From: JAZKJD01 sp040384585
Lineage (GTDB): Bacteria; Pseudomonadota; Gammaproteobacteria; Diplorickettsiales; Diplorickettsiaceae
Direction of reading: 5' to 3'
Assembly (NCBI GenBank): GCA_040384585.1
Contig: JAZKJD010000011.1
Location: 1-64,000 of the forward strand
DNA length: 64,000 bases
The notes under the pieces were generated by a model. It searched no databases. It was not told the origin of the DNA and saw only the letters and a program-made list of their open reading frames with translations. Position 1 is the first letter of the stretch. Each line of letters starts with the position of its first letter. Made by a program: the position numbers and the translations under genes. Shown piece after piece: positions 35,618 to 44,382 of this stretch.

Positions 35618-36292
35618 GTGATATTAAAGAAAATAACAAGTTTATTGCTCTTGGCCAGTGGTCTTTTTACTATGGCCGTCAGTGCTAGTCCTATGAGTGA
35701 ATTAAGCATGCAGAACGAAACCAGTCAATTTCGTAGCCAAGCATCAGGGCTTAATCCTAAGGCTTTACAGCTAGGGTTAAAGGCTTACACCAAAGCGAGG
35801 GATGAAGGTTTAGATAAGCAACAAATCTTAACGATCGTTGACTATACTAAGCCATCAACAGCCCGTAGACTTTGGGTATTAGACTTAAAGAACCACACTG
35901 TTCTTTTCAATGATTACGTTGCCCACGGACAAAATAGTGGTGGTAATTATGCACGCGCCTTTTCTGATAGGCCAGGAAGTTTGGAATCAAGCATAGGTGT
36001 GTTTTTAACCGAATCGACCTATGATGGTAAGCACGGTTATTCCTTAAGAATAAAAGGATTAGAAAAAGGATTTAACGATAGAGCGGAATCTCGTGATATT
36101 GTTTTTCACAGAGCTGATTATGCGACAGCACAATTTGCACAATCGCATGGTCGCTTAGGAAGAAGTTGGGGTTGTTTTGCAGTAAGTCCAACGATTGCCA
36201 CTTCCTTAATTCATACGATTAAAAGTGGGACCTTAGTCGTTGCTTACTACCCTGATCCATCATGGTTATCGAAGTCTCAATTTCTTTCATAA
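35618..36292 (+). CDS. Secreted murein L,D-transpeptidase-family protein
   Basis: I chose GTG 35618 because AAGGAGGAGG lies 8 bp upstream and the product then starts with a signal peptide (MILKKITSLLLLASGLF, cleavage near VSA). The 224-residue product has a catalytic-domain pattern IVFHRADYA followed by GRLGRSWGCFAV, giving the His and Cys expected of L,D-transpeptidases; the preceding strand is RRLWVLDLKN. The family forms 3-3 cross-links or attaches proteins to peptidoglycan in the periplasm. A terminator follows 8 bp after the stop. Confidence 0.85.
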   Translation: MILKKITSLLLLASGLFTMAVSASPMSELSMQNETSQFRSQASGLNPKALQLGLKAYTKARDEGLDKQQILTIVDYTKPSTARRLWVLDLKNHTVLFNDYVAHGQNSGGNYARAFSDRPGSLESSIGVFLTESTYDGKHGYSLRIKGLEKGFNDRAESRDIVFHRADYATAQFAQSHGRLGRSWGCFAVSPTIATSLIHTIKSGTLVVAYYPDPSWLSKSQFLS

Positions 36293-36299
36293 GAAGTAA

Positions 36300-36324
36300 A
36301 GCAGCCTTAAGGCTGCTTTTTTTG
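36300..36324 (+). terminator. Rho-independent terminator
   Basis: AGCAGCC-TTAA-GGCTGCT stem-loop followed by seven T residues, immediately after the L,D-transpeptidase gene. Confidence 0.93.
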
Positions 36325-36332
36325 TCTATGTA

Positions 36333-36386
36333 TACCCGATCACACGACGGTGCTTGAGCACAAAGCTTAGGTTTGATGATCCTAGA
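36333..36386. repeat. Family H repeat, partial
   Basis: Begins TATACCCGATCACACGACGG and includes CAAAGCTTA. Related to 50570-50705 (TATACCCGATTACATGACGG, CAAAGCTTACG) and 54428-54500. Lies between the terminator and the dapE 3' end. Confidence 0.55.
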
Positions 36387-36387
36387 G

Positions 36388-37518
36388 CTAGAGCAATAAT
36401 TTTTTTAAAACCCCCTCATAGATTAAAACTAATTTTTCTAAATCGGCAATGGAAACATTTTCGTTGATCTGATGGATGCTTCGATTACAAGGTCCGAATT
36501 CCACAATCTCTGTTCCTGATGCTGCTATAAAGCGTGCATCGGAAGTGCCTCCTGTTGTGGAAATGCTAGGAGATATGCCGGTGATTTTTTTTATGACAGA
36601 AAGTATATCCTTGCATAATCGGCCTTCAGAGCTGAAAAAGGGTTTTCCTCCATGTTGCCAATGAATCTGATAATGTAAGCTATGCTTCTTTAAAATTGTT
36701 ATCACAATTTCTTGTAATCTTTCAGCTGTTGTTACAGGCGAGTAACGAAAATTAAATGTTACTTCTAGTGTGTCTGGGATTACGTTCCCCGCTCCAGTGC
36801 CGCCATGGATGTTAGAAAGCTGAAAACTCGTTGCTTGAAAATGAGGGTGGGATGTCTTATCCCACGAAGTGAGCAGTAATTCGGCTAGAATGGGTGAAAA
36901 TAGATGAATAGGATTTTTAGCTAATTGCGGATAAGCAATATGGCCTTGTTTTCCTTGGATAATCAAATGCCCTGATAATGATCCGCGCCGTCCTACTTTT
37001 AACATATCGCCTAATTTTTCTTCACAAGTAGGTTCTCCTACTAAACAAAAATTAATTTTTTCATTCCTTTTTTTTAGGACTTCCACCAACTTTGCGGTGC
37101 CGTCAATACTAGGGCCTTCTTCATCGCTAGTAATCAACCAAGCGATAGAACCGATATGATTAGGGTTTTCGGTAATAAATTTTTCACAGGCCACTAACAT
37201 CGCAGCCAAACTGCCTTTCATGTCGGCACTACCGCGACCATAAAGAATGCCATTTTTAATCGTAGGTTGAAAAGGGGGGCTTTCCCATTTTTCTGCAGGT
37301 CCTGGCGGTACAACATCAGTATGTCCTACAAAAACAAATAAAGGTTGTTTTTTTCCGCGTCTAGCCCAGAAATTATTGACTTCTCCAAACGGTAAGTGTT
37401 CAATTCCAAAGCCTAAGTCTTGCAAACACTGACTTAAAATGGTTTGACAACCTGCATCTTTAGGTGTTACAGAAGGGCAAGCAATAAGCTGCTGCACAAG
37501 TTCAATCAGAGATAACAT
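36388..37518 (-). CDS. dapE: Succinyl-diaminopimelate desuccinylase
   Basis: M20 zinc peptidase-family enzyme of lysine and meso-diaminopimelate synthesis, hydrolysing N-succinyl-LL-DAP. Metal-binding motifs are VFVGHTDVVPPGP and LITSDEEGPSIDGT, with GRGSADMKGSLA between. Late residues include GGTSDARFIA and FGPCNRSIHQINE. Length 376 is standard. The 241-bp gap upstream holds three GGTATAAAA-like boxes (near 37586, 37613 and 37629) of unknown meaning. Confidence 0.96.
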   Translation of the reverse strand: MLSLIELVQQLIACPSVTPKDAGCQTILSQCLQDLGFGIEHLPFGEVNNFWARRGKKQPLFVFVGHTDVVPPGPAEKWESPPFQPTIKNGILYGRGSADMKGSLAAMLVACEKFITENPNHIGSIAWLITSDEEGPSIDGTAKLVEVLKKRNEKINFCLVGEPTCEEKLGDMLKVGRRGSLSGHLIIQGKQGHIAYPQLAKNPIHLFSPILAELLLTSWDKTSHPHFQATSFQLSNIHGGTGAGNVIPDTLEVTFNFRYSPVTTAERLQEIVITILKKHSLHYQIHWQHGGKPFFSSEGRLCKDILSVIKKITGISPSISTTGGTSDARFIAASGTEIVEFGPCNRSIHQINENVSIADLEKLVLIYEGVLKKLLL

Positions 37519-37777
37519 AGCTACAAACCTATATAATTTCTCTAGGATAATTTCTATGGTACCGCAAAAGTGCTAAGGAATAATAGGGTATAAAAGTAAT
37601 GGATATTCACAGGGGTATAAAAACACAGGAGTATAAAAAAATAAATGAATGAAGTCCAAATTGCTATTCTCTTTTTTTGTTATTACCCAATGTTTGACTT
37701 AAAGGGAGCGTTAGAGTGCGAAGTTTGTAAACGTCGTGTATACTTGGCGGCGAATTTAGGTGATGGAAAGAAGTCAA

Positions 37778-38788
37778 ATGACTAGCACCTTGTTATTTAT
37801 TTATTTTGTTATTTTCTTAGCATTTGCGTTTGACTTTATCAATGGATTCCATGATGCCGCTAATTCTGTTGCTATTATGGTGGCAACTAAAGTTTTAAAG
37901 CCATTTACTGCAGTTTTATGGGCAGCCTTCTTTAATTTTATTGCTTTTTTATTCTTCCATCTCAATGTGGCGACCACAATGGGTTCAGGATTAATTGAGC
38001 CACACATCATTACACCTTACATTCTTTTTGCAGCGCTAATTGGTGCTGTTATTTGGAATCTTTTAACCTGGTATTTTGGTTTACCTTCTAGTTCATCGCA
38101 TGGACTCATCGGTGGATTAGTCGGTGCTGCAGTCGTTGGAGGCGGTTGGAGTGTTTTGAATTGGCACGGGCTATTACCGGTATTCATTGCCATTGTTTTA
38201 TCGCCCGTATTAGGTTTGTTGATAAGTTGGTTGCTTATAAAAGGTTCCTATTACTTACTAAAGAATGTGGATTCTACTAAAACAGAACGATGGGCTAAGC
38301 GTGCTCAATTTGTTGCAGGGGCTTTGTTAAGTTTAGGTCATGGTGGTAATGATGCACAAAAGACCATGGGTATTATTGCTGTATTATTATTTTCAACAGG
38401 TCTTTTAAATGGACATTTTTACGTTCCCTTTTGGGTTGTTATCTCTTGTAACTTTGTTATGGGTTTAGGGACATTGATAGGAGGTTGGCGCATTATTCAT
38501 ACCATGGGTAGCAAGCTGACGAAATTAACACCATTAAGTGGGGGTTGTGCAGCGACAGGTGCGGCGTTAACCTTATTTGCAGCAACGGATTTGGGTATTC
38601 CAGTTTCAACAACACATACCGTAACAGGTGCTATCTTGGGTGTTGGTACAAGTAATGGCTGGCTAAATACGCATTGGCCAACGGTACGACGAATTCTTTG
38701 GGCATGGGTGCTGACTATTCCTGCGGCAGCATTCGTTGCAGCGGCTGTTATGGCGACAGAGATATTTTTCAAATTAGGTATAGCTTAG
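37778..38788 (+). CDS. Low-affinity inorganic phosphate transporter (Pit family)
   Basis: Inner-membrane phosphate/cation symporter of about 10 membrane segments. The two PiT signature repeats are visible: FDFINGFHDAANSVA near the N-terminus and LLSLGHGGNDAQKTMG in the second half. SSSHGLIGGLVGAA and STTHTVTGAILGVG are also conserved. I prefer ATG 37778, 7 bp after GGAAAGAAG; GTG 37760 is possible. No phoU-like gene precedes it. Confidence 0.94.
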   Translation: MTSTLLFIYFVIFLAFAFDFINGFHDAANSVAIMVATKVLKPFTAVLWAAFFNFIAFLFFHLNVATTMGSGLIEPHIITPYILFAALIGAVIWNLLTWYFGLPSSSSHGLIGGLVGAAVVGGGWSVLNWHGLLPVFIAIVLSPVLGLLISWLLIKGSYYLLKNVDSTKTERWAKRAQFVAGALLSLGHGGNDAQKTMGIIAVLLFSTGLLNGHFYVPFWVVISCNFVMGLGTLIGGWRIIHTMGSKLTKLTPLSGGCAATGAALTLFAATDLGIPVSTTHTVTGAILGVGTSNGWLNTHWPTVRRILWAWVLTIPAAAFVAAAVMATEIFFKLGIA

Positions 38789-38876
38789 GTTCCGTCTCTA
38801 ACGTTATGATTGCGTATTTACAGTAATGAATAAATAGAGTAAGTTTTAAAGAATAACGAATAAATAAAAAAATCTT

Positions 38877-41198
38877 ATGACCCGCTGGATGCTAGGGTTT
38901 TTAGTCGGTGTGATGATTATCACACGCTTTTCTTATTTGCCTTCATTGCAAATAGCTTGGTGGTGTATTGGGATAAGTATTGGATTTATTTATTTCTACC
39001 GCACTCCCTTTTTTTTGTTTCCATTCTTGATTGCTTGTTTTTTAGGATTTTCCTGGGCGTTGATAGTTGCGCATCATAGAATGCATCATTATTTGCCTAA
39101 AATGCTAGAAGGGAAAACACTGATTGCAATAGGAACTATTTCGTCTATGCCCGAATATCATGAAAATCAATTACGTTTTGATTTTCTTATTAAAGAAATA
39201 GCTACAAAAATTCCTGTCAATTATCCTTTGCGAGTTCGTTTACATAGAGTTCATTACTACAACTGGAAAGGCGAAGGGAATAAATTACCCCAATTAAAAA
39301 AAGGTGATGTATGGCAGTTTTCTGTTCGTTTGAAACGACCTCGATCCTTTTGGAATCTCGGCAGTTTTGATTCTCAAGCACAACTATTCCAGCAAAATAT
39401 TCAAGCGACTGGCTATATCGTTGCGGGGTTTCCTGCTCGTTTCCTCCAAGCAGCAAGTGTTTATTATTCCATAGATAGCATGAGGAAAAAGTTAACATCT
39501 AATATAAAAACATCCCTGAAAAATTACCCGTTAGTGGGATTAATCACTGCCTTAACCACAGGGGTACGCTATGAAATTACCAATGAACAGTGGCAGGTTA
39601 TGCGTAGTACTGGCACCAACCATTTATTTGCTATTTCAGGACTACATCTGGCTTTTATTTCCGGGATTATTTACTTTTGTACCCATTTTTTTTTCTGTCG
39701 TATTCCTTATGCTGCACTCATTATTCCAGCATCTCAAGTCGCTGCCGGATTGACGGGCGTGTTTGCTGTTTTTTATGCCGCATTGGCGGGTTTCGCTTTG
39801 CCAGTGGCACGTGCTTTACTGATGTTATTAGTATTTTTATGGGCAAATTTATCTCGACGCCACCTTGCTTTTGGACATGCATTTAATTTTTCACTACTCA
39901 CTATCTTAGTGTGTTCACCTTTCTCAGTGTTATCAGCTAGTTTTTGGCTTTCTTTTATGGCAGTGGCGTTTATTCTTTATGGGTCTTTAGGTCGACTTAA
40001 AGCAGAAAATGCTTGGCAGACTTGGGGAAGAGCACAGTATAGCGTCGGTTTTGGCTTAATCCCTTTATCATTATTATTCTTTCATCAGATTTCTTGGATC
40101 AGTTTTGCCGCTAATTTGCTAGCAATTCCAGTAATAGGCTTTGTCATTTTACCAATGACTCTGCTAGGTAGTCTCATGACAGTATTAATTCCAGCATGGG
40201 GCAGTACACTGTTAGTGTTAACGGAACGACTTCTTGAATTACTGTGGCAGTTTTTAAGCTACCTTTCTATGATGCAATGGGCACAATACACAGCGTTTAT
40301 AGCGACACCATGGATATTGTTTACCAGCCTACTGGGTTTGCTAGTATTACTCGCTCCGCATGGTATTCCAGCACGTTATTTAGGTATGATTTATTTATTA
40401 CCTTTATTTTTCTGGAAACCGCAAGGACCTAAAAGTGGTGAAATTTGGTTTAGCCTCCTAGATGTGGGCCAAGGACTAGCCTCAGTGATAAGAACGCAAA
40501 ATCATACTTTGGTTTATGATACTGGTCCAAATCGATCTTTTGACGCAGGTCGCGTTGTGTTGGTTCCTTTTTTACAAAAGCTTAGTATTTCAAAACTCGA
40601 TATGTTGATGGTAAGCCATGGTGATAATGATCATATCGGAGGTGCTAATAGTCTTTTACAACAATTACCGGTAACTAGTATTGTCAGCAGCATTCCAAAA
40701 AAATTCTTACCACGTCGTGCTAGTTTTTGTCAGGAAAAAACGAGTTGGCAATGGGATAAGGTCAATTTTGAAATATTATATCCTGCTGCGAATGACATTT
40801 ATTTAGGTAATAACAGTTCCTGTGTGCTAAAAGTTAGTAATCGTAGCCATAGTATTTTATTAACCGGTGATATTGAAAAAGCAGGAGAAAATTATCTGGT
40901 TAATAATGCAAATGAACAATTAGAGAGTCGTATTTTAGTTGCGCCACACCATGGCAGTAAAACTTCTTCTAGCATTGAATTTTTAAATAAGGTTCGGCCT
41001 AGTATTGTATTATTTCCAACCGGTTATCGTAATCAGTTTAGATTCCCCCATACCATTGTTTTAAAGCGATATCAACGTCTTCATTCAATCATCTATGACA
41101 CAGCGGTTGATGGCTCAATTACTTTAAAATTAAATCCAGATTCTAAGCTTATCAAGGTGGAAACTTATCATCAGCAATACCACCGATTTTGGCATTAG
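38877..41198 (+). CDS. comEC: DNA uptake channel ComEC/Rec2
   Basis: Inner-membrane channel for single-stranded DNA entry in natural transformation. N-terminal membrane segments, an OB-like periplasmic domain, the competence domain with TGTNHLFAISGLHLAFISG, and a C-terminal metallo-beta-lactamase-like domain with LLDVGQGLASVI, MVSHGDNDHIGG and VAPHHGSKTS. Length 773, complete. With dprA and the minor pilins it argues for a retained transformation system. Confidence 0.95.
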   Translation: MTRWMLGFLVGVMIITRFSYLPSLQIAWWCIGISIGFIYFYRTPFFLFPFLIACFLGFSWALIVAHHRMHHYLPKMLEGKTLIAIGTISSMPEYHENQLRFDFLIKEIATKIPVNYPLRVRLHRVHYYNWKGEGNKLPQLKKGDVWQFSVRLKRPRSFWNLGSFDSQAQLFQQNIQATGYIVAGFPARFLQAASVYYSIDSMRKKLTSNIKTSLKNYPLVGLITALTTGVRYEITNEQWQVMRSTGTNHLFAISGLHLAFISGIIYFCTHFFFCRIPYAALIIPASQVAAGLTGVFAVFYAALAGFALPVARALLMLLVFLWANLSRRHLAFGHAFNFSLLTILVCSPFSVLSASFWLSFMAVAFILYGSLGRLKAENAWQTWGRAQYSVGFGLIPLSLLFFHQISWISFAANLLAIPVIGFVILPMTLLGSLMTVLIPAWGSTLLVLTERLLELLWQFLSYLSMMQWAQYTAFIATPWILFTSLLGLLVLLAPHGIPARYLGMIYLLPLFFWKPQGPKSGEIWFSLLDVGQGLASVIRTQNHTLVYDTGPNRSFDAGRVVLVPFLQKLSISKLDMLMVSHGDNDHIGGANSLLQQLPVTSIVSSIPKKFLPRRASFCQEKTSWQWDKVNFEILYPAANDIYLGNNSSCVLKVSNRSHSILLTGDIEKAGENYLVNNANEQLESRILVAPHHGSKTSSSIEFLNKVRPSIVLFPTGYRNQFRFPHTIVLKRYQRLHSIIYDTAVDGSITLKLNPDSKLIKVETYHQQYHRFWH

Positions 41199-41217
41199 GT
41201 TCGCAAAACTTCTAACA

Positions 41218-41434
41218 AATAAAAAGGGCCGTAAAACGGCCCAAGGGGGTATATCTGCGTTGGTGACATCCCTGTAGCATCCTTGCTAACATCGCAATCC
41301 TTATGATGCGGATGTCCTATCCATTCCACAAGCTGTGTCTTGCTAATTAGCACCATAAAAATAAATATTATCTCTATGAAAAACTAAATCCTTGATCCTA
41401 AGTAAGATCATTAGCAAGGCACAAAAAATAGAGT
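41218..41434 (-). ncRNA. Candidate CsrA-sequestering small RNA (RsmY/RsmZ/CsrB-like)
   Basis: No ORF lies here. On the minus strand a 217-nt RNA would end at a strong terminator (GGGCCGT-TTT-ACGGCCC at 41226-41242, then TTTTTATTT). It holds eight GGA motifs. Several sit in hairpin loops: TAGC-AAGGAT-GCTA (41275-41288), GGAT-AGGAC-ATCC (41310-41322), ACA-GGGA-TGT (41266-41275), and CATC...GATG enclosing AAGGAT (41290-41308). A TATAAG box at 41441-41446 would place the 5' end near 41434. Such RNAs bind CsrA/RsmA through looped GGA motifs and relieve repression. Identity by structure only. Confidence 0.72.
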
Positions 41435-41493
41435 AACAAACTTATAATTTATTACAATGGGTATTTTACTTCTTCAGCTTTTACTTACGCAAA

Positions 41494-41511
41494 TTTGAGA
41501 AATTGCTTACA
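41494..41511 (-). promoter_or_regulatory. GacA/LetA-type upstream activating site
   Basis: Read on the minus strand: TGTAAG-CAATTT-CTCAAA. The left half is perfect and the right half matches 4 of 6 against the TGTAAG-N6-CTTACA consensus of GacA/LetA sites before rsmY and rsmZ. It lies about 70 bp upstream of the predicted RNA start, the usual distance. Confidence 0.6.
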
Positions 41512-41514
41512 ATC

Positions 41515-41633
41515 TAGGGGGTGTCGTCATTTAGCGAGGATGAGTCAGAAAACGTAGTTTTTCGAGTATCGTAACGGAGCATACTTGCTTGGTTGTGAGT
41601 AACGAAACGCAGAAAATTCGTGATGTAACAGCC
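41515..41633. repeat. Family B element, degraded copy inside the ogt 3' end
   Basis: Shares GAGTATCGTAACGGAGCATAC and GTGAGTAACGAAACGCAG with the other copies but the right arm is eroded. It encodes the last 23 residues and the stop of ogt. Confidence 0.8.
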
Positions 41634-42096
41634 ATTGCTTGATAGCTATTTTATTTCCTGCGCGATCACCGCTAAAACCACCCAGTCCGTGTTGAGCCAG
41701 CACGCGATGACAAGGGATCAATAGAGGCAATGGATTTGTACGGCAAGCATTTCCAATCGCTCTGGCCCCTGTTTTTAATTTCTTTGCTAATTCACTATAG
41801 GTGATTGTTTTTCCAACAGGTAGGCGAACTAATGCTGCCCATACGCATTTTTGGAAAGCGGTACCAGTGATTTGATAAGGAATCGTAAATTGAAAGCTTG
41901 GATTTTTAAAATAATGGTTTAGTTCCTGAATGACTTGACAAACCAAAGACTCTGTAGAAGTACGCAAAGGAATATCATCTGCTAAGAATTCAAGCCGTGT
42001 AAGAAACGGCCCGGCAGAGAGTCCTATCTTTCCTAGTGGGGTTTGAACAACTGCTGTATAGTTTTCGTATTGTTTCGAGTCTATACTGCTTCGCAC
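41545..42096 (-). CDS. ogt: Methylated-DNA--protein-cysteine methyltransferase
   Basis: Suicide DNA-repair protein that takes methyl groups from O6-methylguanine onto its own cysteine. Active-site IPCHRVLAQHGLGGFSGD, helix-turn-helix arginine region ARAIGNACRTNPLPLLIPCHR, and VWAALVRLPVGKTITYSELA. Native homologues end at about QWLLxHE; here 23 further residues (FSAFRYSQ ... KNYVF) come from a family B repeat. The GTG start also lies in a repeat end (family G), so the true start is unsure. It lies downstream of rplS, perhaps at the end of that operon. Confidence 0.9.
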   Translation of the reverse strand: MRSSIDSKQYENYTAVVQTPLGKIGLSAGPFLTRLEFLADDIPLRTSTESLVCQVIQELNHYFKNPSFQFTIPYQITGTAFQKCVWAALVRLPVGKTITYSELAKKLKTGARAIGNACRTNPLPLLIPCHRVLAQHGLGGFSGDRAGNKIAIKQWLLHHEFSAFRYSQPSKYAPLRYSKNYVF

Positions 42097-42121
42097 TTGA
42101 ATTTTCAGCTGCGTTCCCGCT
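42083..42121. repeat. Family G repeat end between ogt and rplS
   Basis: ATACTGCTTCGCACTTGAA and GCGTTCCCGCT match the left end of 32615-32740. It overlaps the presumed ogt start. Confidence 0.65.
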
Positions 42122-42527
42122 AATTTATAGTTTTATTATCGTTGTTTTCTACTTCGGGTAACGCTTGTTTAGCGCCCTCTAATTTTTCTTTAATACGAGC
42201 TGCTTTACCACGAAGACTGCGCAAATGATAGAGTTTCGCTTTGCGAACGTCACCACGACGTTTTATTTCTATACTCGCTATTAAAGGGCTATAAAGTGCA
42301 AAAACACGTTCTACGCCTTCACCATGAGAGATTTTTCTAACGGTAAAGGAAGAATTAAATTCACGATTACGCCGTGCAATAACAACACCTTCAAAAGCCT
42401 GTAATCGCTCCCGGTTCCCTTCTTTAACTTTTACCTTCACGACAATAGAGTCGCCAGCACGAAAGTGGGGAAAGTTTTTTTGCTGTATTTGTTCTTGTTC
42501 AATCGCTTGTATGAGATGACTCATCAC
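42120..42527 (-). CDS. rplS: 50S ribosomal protein L19
   Basis: L19 sits at the 30S-50S interface. Characteristic segments are FRAGDSIVVKVKVKEGNRERLQAFEGVVIARRNRE, FTVRKISHGEGVERVFALYSPLI, and RRGDVRKAKLYHLRSLRGKAARIKEKL. Length 135 includes a polar C-terminal extension of about 15 residues. Last gene of the rpsP-rimM-trmD-rplS operon. Confidence 0.97.
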   Translation of the reverse strand: MMSHLIQAIEQEQIQQKNFPHFRAGDSIVVKVKVKEGNRERLQAFEGVVIARRNREFNSSFTVRKISHGEGVERVFALYSPLIASIEIKRRGDVRKAKLYHLRSLRGKAARIKEKLEGAKQALPEVENNDNKTIN

Positions 42528-42540
42528 TAACTCCTAGATT

Positions 42541-43290
42541 TTATTCGCTATGCTCACGGATGAATTCTGCTAATAATACCTGCTCTTGTTTGCTAAGTAT
42601 ATGCTTTTTTAGCAAATCGGGACGCCGTTGCCAGGTTCGTCCCAAGGCTTGCTTTAGGCGCCAACGGAAAATAGCTTCATGATTTCCCCCGAGTAAAATG
42701 TCAGGGACCGTTTGATTATCCACCTTGGCAGGACGTGTGTAGTGGGGATAATCTAGCAACGATCGGCTAAAAGAATCTTGTTCGGCAGATTCTGGGTGGC
42801 CTAGCGCGTCCTCTAGAAGACGAACCACTGCATCGATAAGACACATAGCCGCGAGTTCGCCACCACTTAAGATAAAGTCACCTACTGACCATTCTTCATC
42901 AATTTCTTTGTCAATAAGGCGTTGATCTATTCCTTCATAACGTCCTGTCAGTAGAATGAGGTTTTTACGCTTGCTTAATTGTTTTGCAGCTGTTTGATCA
43001 AAGTGTTTTCCTTGAGGAGATAAATAGCTAATAAGAGGCAGCAAAGCATCAGGCCCTTGATAGTGTTGCTTTGCTGCCTGTATTGCTGCTTGTAAAGGCT
43101 GAAATTTCATCACCATGCCGGGACCACCGCCATAAGGTTTATCATCAACTGTTCTGTGTTTATCCGTGGTAAAAGCTTTTGGGTTTAAATAAGAGAGGTG
43201 GATCAAGCCTTTTTTTTGTGCACGGCCGGGGATACTGGAATCCAGCGCAGCAAACATTTCTGGAAATAAGGTGATGATTTGGATATTCAT
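42541..43290 (-). CDS. trmD: tRNA (guanine-N1)-methyltransferase
   Basis: SPOUT-fold enzyme that methylates G37 next to the anticodon and prevents frameshifting. Conserved MNIQIITLFPEMF, DDKPYGGGPGMVMK, LILLTGRYEGIDQRLID, EWSVGDFILSGGELAA and the knot region are present. Length 249. Located between rimM and rplS, the standard order. Confidence 0.97.
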   Translation of the reverse strand: MNIQIITLFPEMFAALDSSIPGRAQKKGLIHLSYLNPKAFTTDKHRTVDDKPYGGGPGMVMKFQPLQAAIQAAKQHYQGPDALLPLISYLSPQGKHFDQTAAKQLSKRKNLILLTGRYEGIDQRLIDKEIDEEWSVGDFILSGGELAAMCLIDAVVRLLEDALGHPESAEQDSFSRSLLDYPHYTRPAKVDNQTVPDILLGGNHEAIFRWRLKQALGRTWQRRPDLLKKHILSKQEQVLLAEFIREHSE

Positions 43291-43313
43291 TTAAGGCTAT
43301 AGCCCTAGGTTTA

Positions 43314-43823
43314 TTAAAAGTTAGGATCCCAATCAACTATCATTATTTGTTGATCTAAATCGATAGATTTTATCGTATGATCCAGTAAAAAGGGGATAAG
43401 ATGTTTTTTTTCACCTTCGACGATCAGGACATCGTTAGAACCAGTAGGAAAAAGAGATTGAATGACTCCCAAATAAATATTTTCACAGGTATAGACTTTT
43501 AGGCCTTCTAAGTCGGTCCAGTAATACTCTTGATGAGGAAGCTGAGAGAATTTCTGGCGTTCAACATAGATTTTATGATTTGTAAGAAGACGAGCAGATT
43601 CAGGAGTTTGGCAATTTTCAAATTTTACCACAAGCCGCTGGTCATGAATCTGATGGATTTGCACTTCTATAGGATGAAATGCTTCTTTCTCATAAGCGCT
43701 TAAGTACCAGGGTTGGTAGAGAAGGATATTCGTCGGAGGTTCTGTATAGGAGTTTATTTTTACCCATCCCTTAATGCCATGAGGTTTCCCTATAGAGCCT
43801 ACTAGTACCCAATTTTTTGTCAT
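43314..43823 (-). CDS. rimM: Ribosome maturation factor RimM
   Basis: Assists assembly of the 30S head by binding S19. N-terminal VGSIGKPHGIKGWVKI and the central YYWTDLEGLKVY plus NDVLIVEGEKKHLIPFL are typical. Length 169. Upstream, a full family F palindrome starts one base from the ATG, so the only visible Shine-Dalgarno (AGAGG, 4 bp from the ATG) is provided by the repeat. Confidence 0.95.
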   Translation of the reverse strand: MTKNWVLVGSIGKPHGIKGWVKINSYTEPPTNILLYQPWYLSAYEKEAFHPIEVQIHQIHDQRLVVKFENCQTPESARLLTNHKIYVERQKFSQLPHQEYYWTDLEGLKVYTCENIYLGVIQSLFPTGSNDVLIVEGEKKHLIPFLLDHTIKSIDLDQQIMIVDWDPNF

Positions 43824-43970
43824 TAGACCTCTTGCATAAGCTGCGTGATAGACTTGATTTCATCGTTAAACGCTAGTCTACGGTCCTCATTTACTCATGT
43901 AAACTCCGGTCCTCGACTTGTCGTTTGCCTTGAACTCAAGCCCATCACTGGGTTATGCAAGAGATCTATT
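43823..43970. repeat. Family F palindromic element between rimM and rpsP
   Basis: Ends TTAGACCTCTTGCATAA and TTATGCAAGAGATCTATTAA form inverted repeats; inside, TAGTCTACGGTCCTC is partly mirrored. About 148 bp. One end recurs before adk (30783-30802). It interrupts an otherwise conserved operon. Confidence 0.85.
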
Positions 43971-44013
43971 AAACCTCTTTCTATACTACACATAGCGCTC
44001 AAAAACCTAGAAC

Positions 44014-44301
44014 TTAAGCGATGACTTCGTCTTGAACACCACTTTTTGTGGGTTGAGCTGCTTTTTTTGCTTTTTTAAGAAGACTTTTGACTTGTTTCGA
44101 GAGTTTCACTCCCTGTGATAGCCAGTAGTTAACGCGCTCATCTGCTATTTCTAAAGGGACATCATTACCTGCAGGGTTGGGATTATAATAACCTAAGCGT
44201 TCAATGTAGCGTCCATCACGAGGTTGTCGGCTGTTTGTTACAACGATGTGGTAAAAGGGATGCTTTTTTCTACCCCCTTGCGCTAAACGAATAATAACCA
44301 T
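44014..44301 (-). CDS. rpsP: 30S ribosomal protein S16
   Basis: Small-subunit assembly protein. MVIIRLAQGGRKKHPFYHIVVTNSRQPRDGRYIERLGYYNP is diagnostic. Length 95. First gene after ffh in the minus-strand cluster; separated from rimM by a 190-bp stretch that is mostly the family F element. Confidence 0.97.
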   Translation of the reverse strand: MVIIRLAQGGRKKHPFYHIVVTNSRQPRDGRYIERLGYYNPNPAGNDVPLEIADERVNYWLSQGVKLSKQVKSLLKKAKKAAQPTKSGVQDEVIA

Positions 44302-44382
44302 GGAATTATGTTTTCCCCTCTTTGAAAGAAGCTTAATGAAATTTGAGCGATTCTACTCAAATTTTAACCATTTGGGAAGGGT

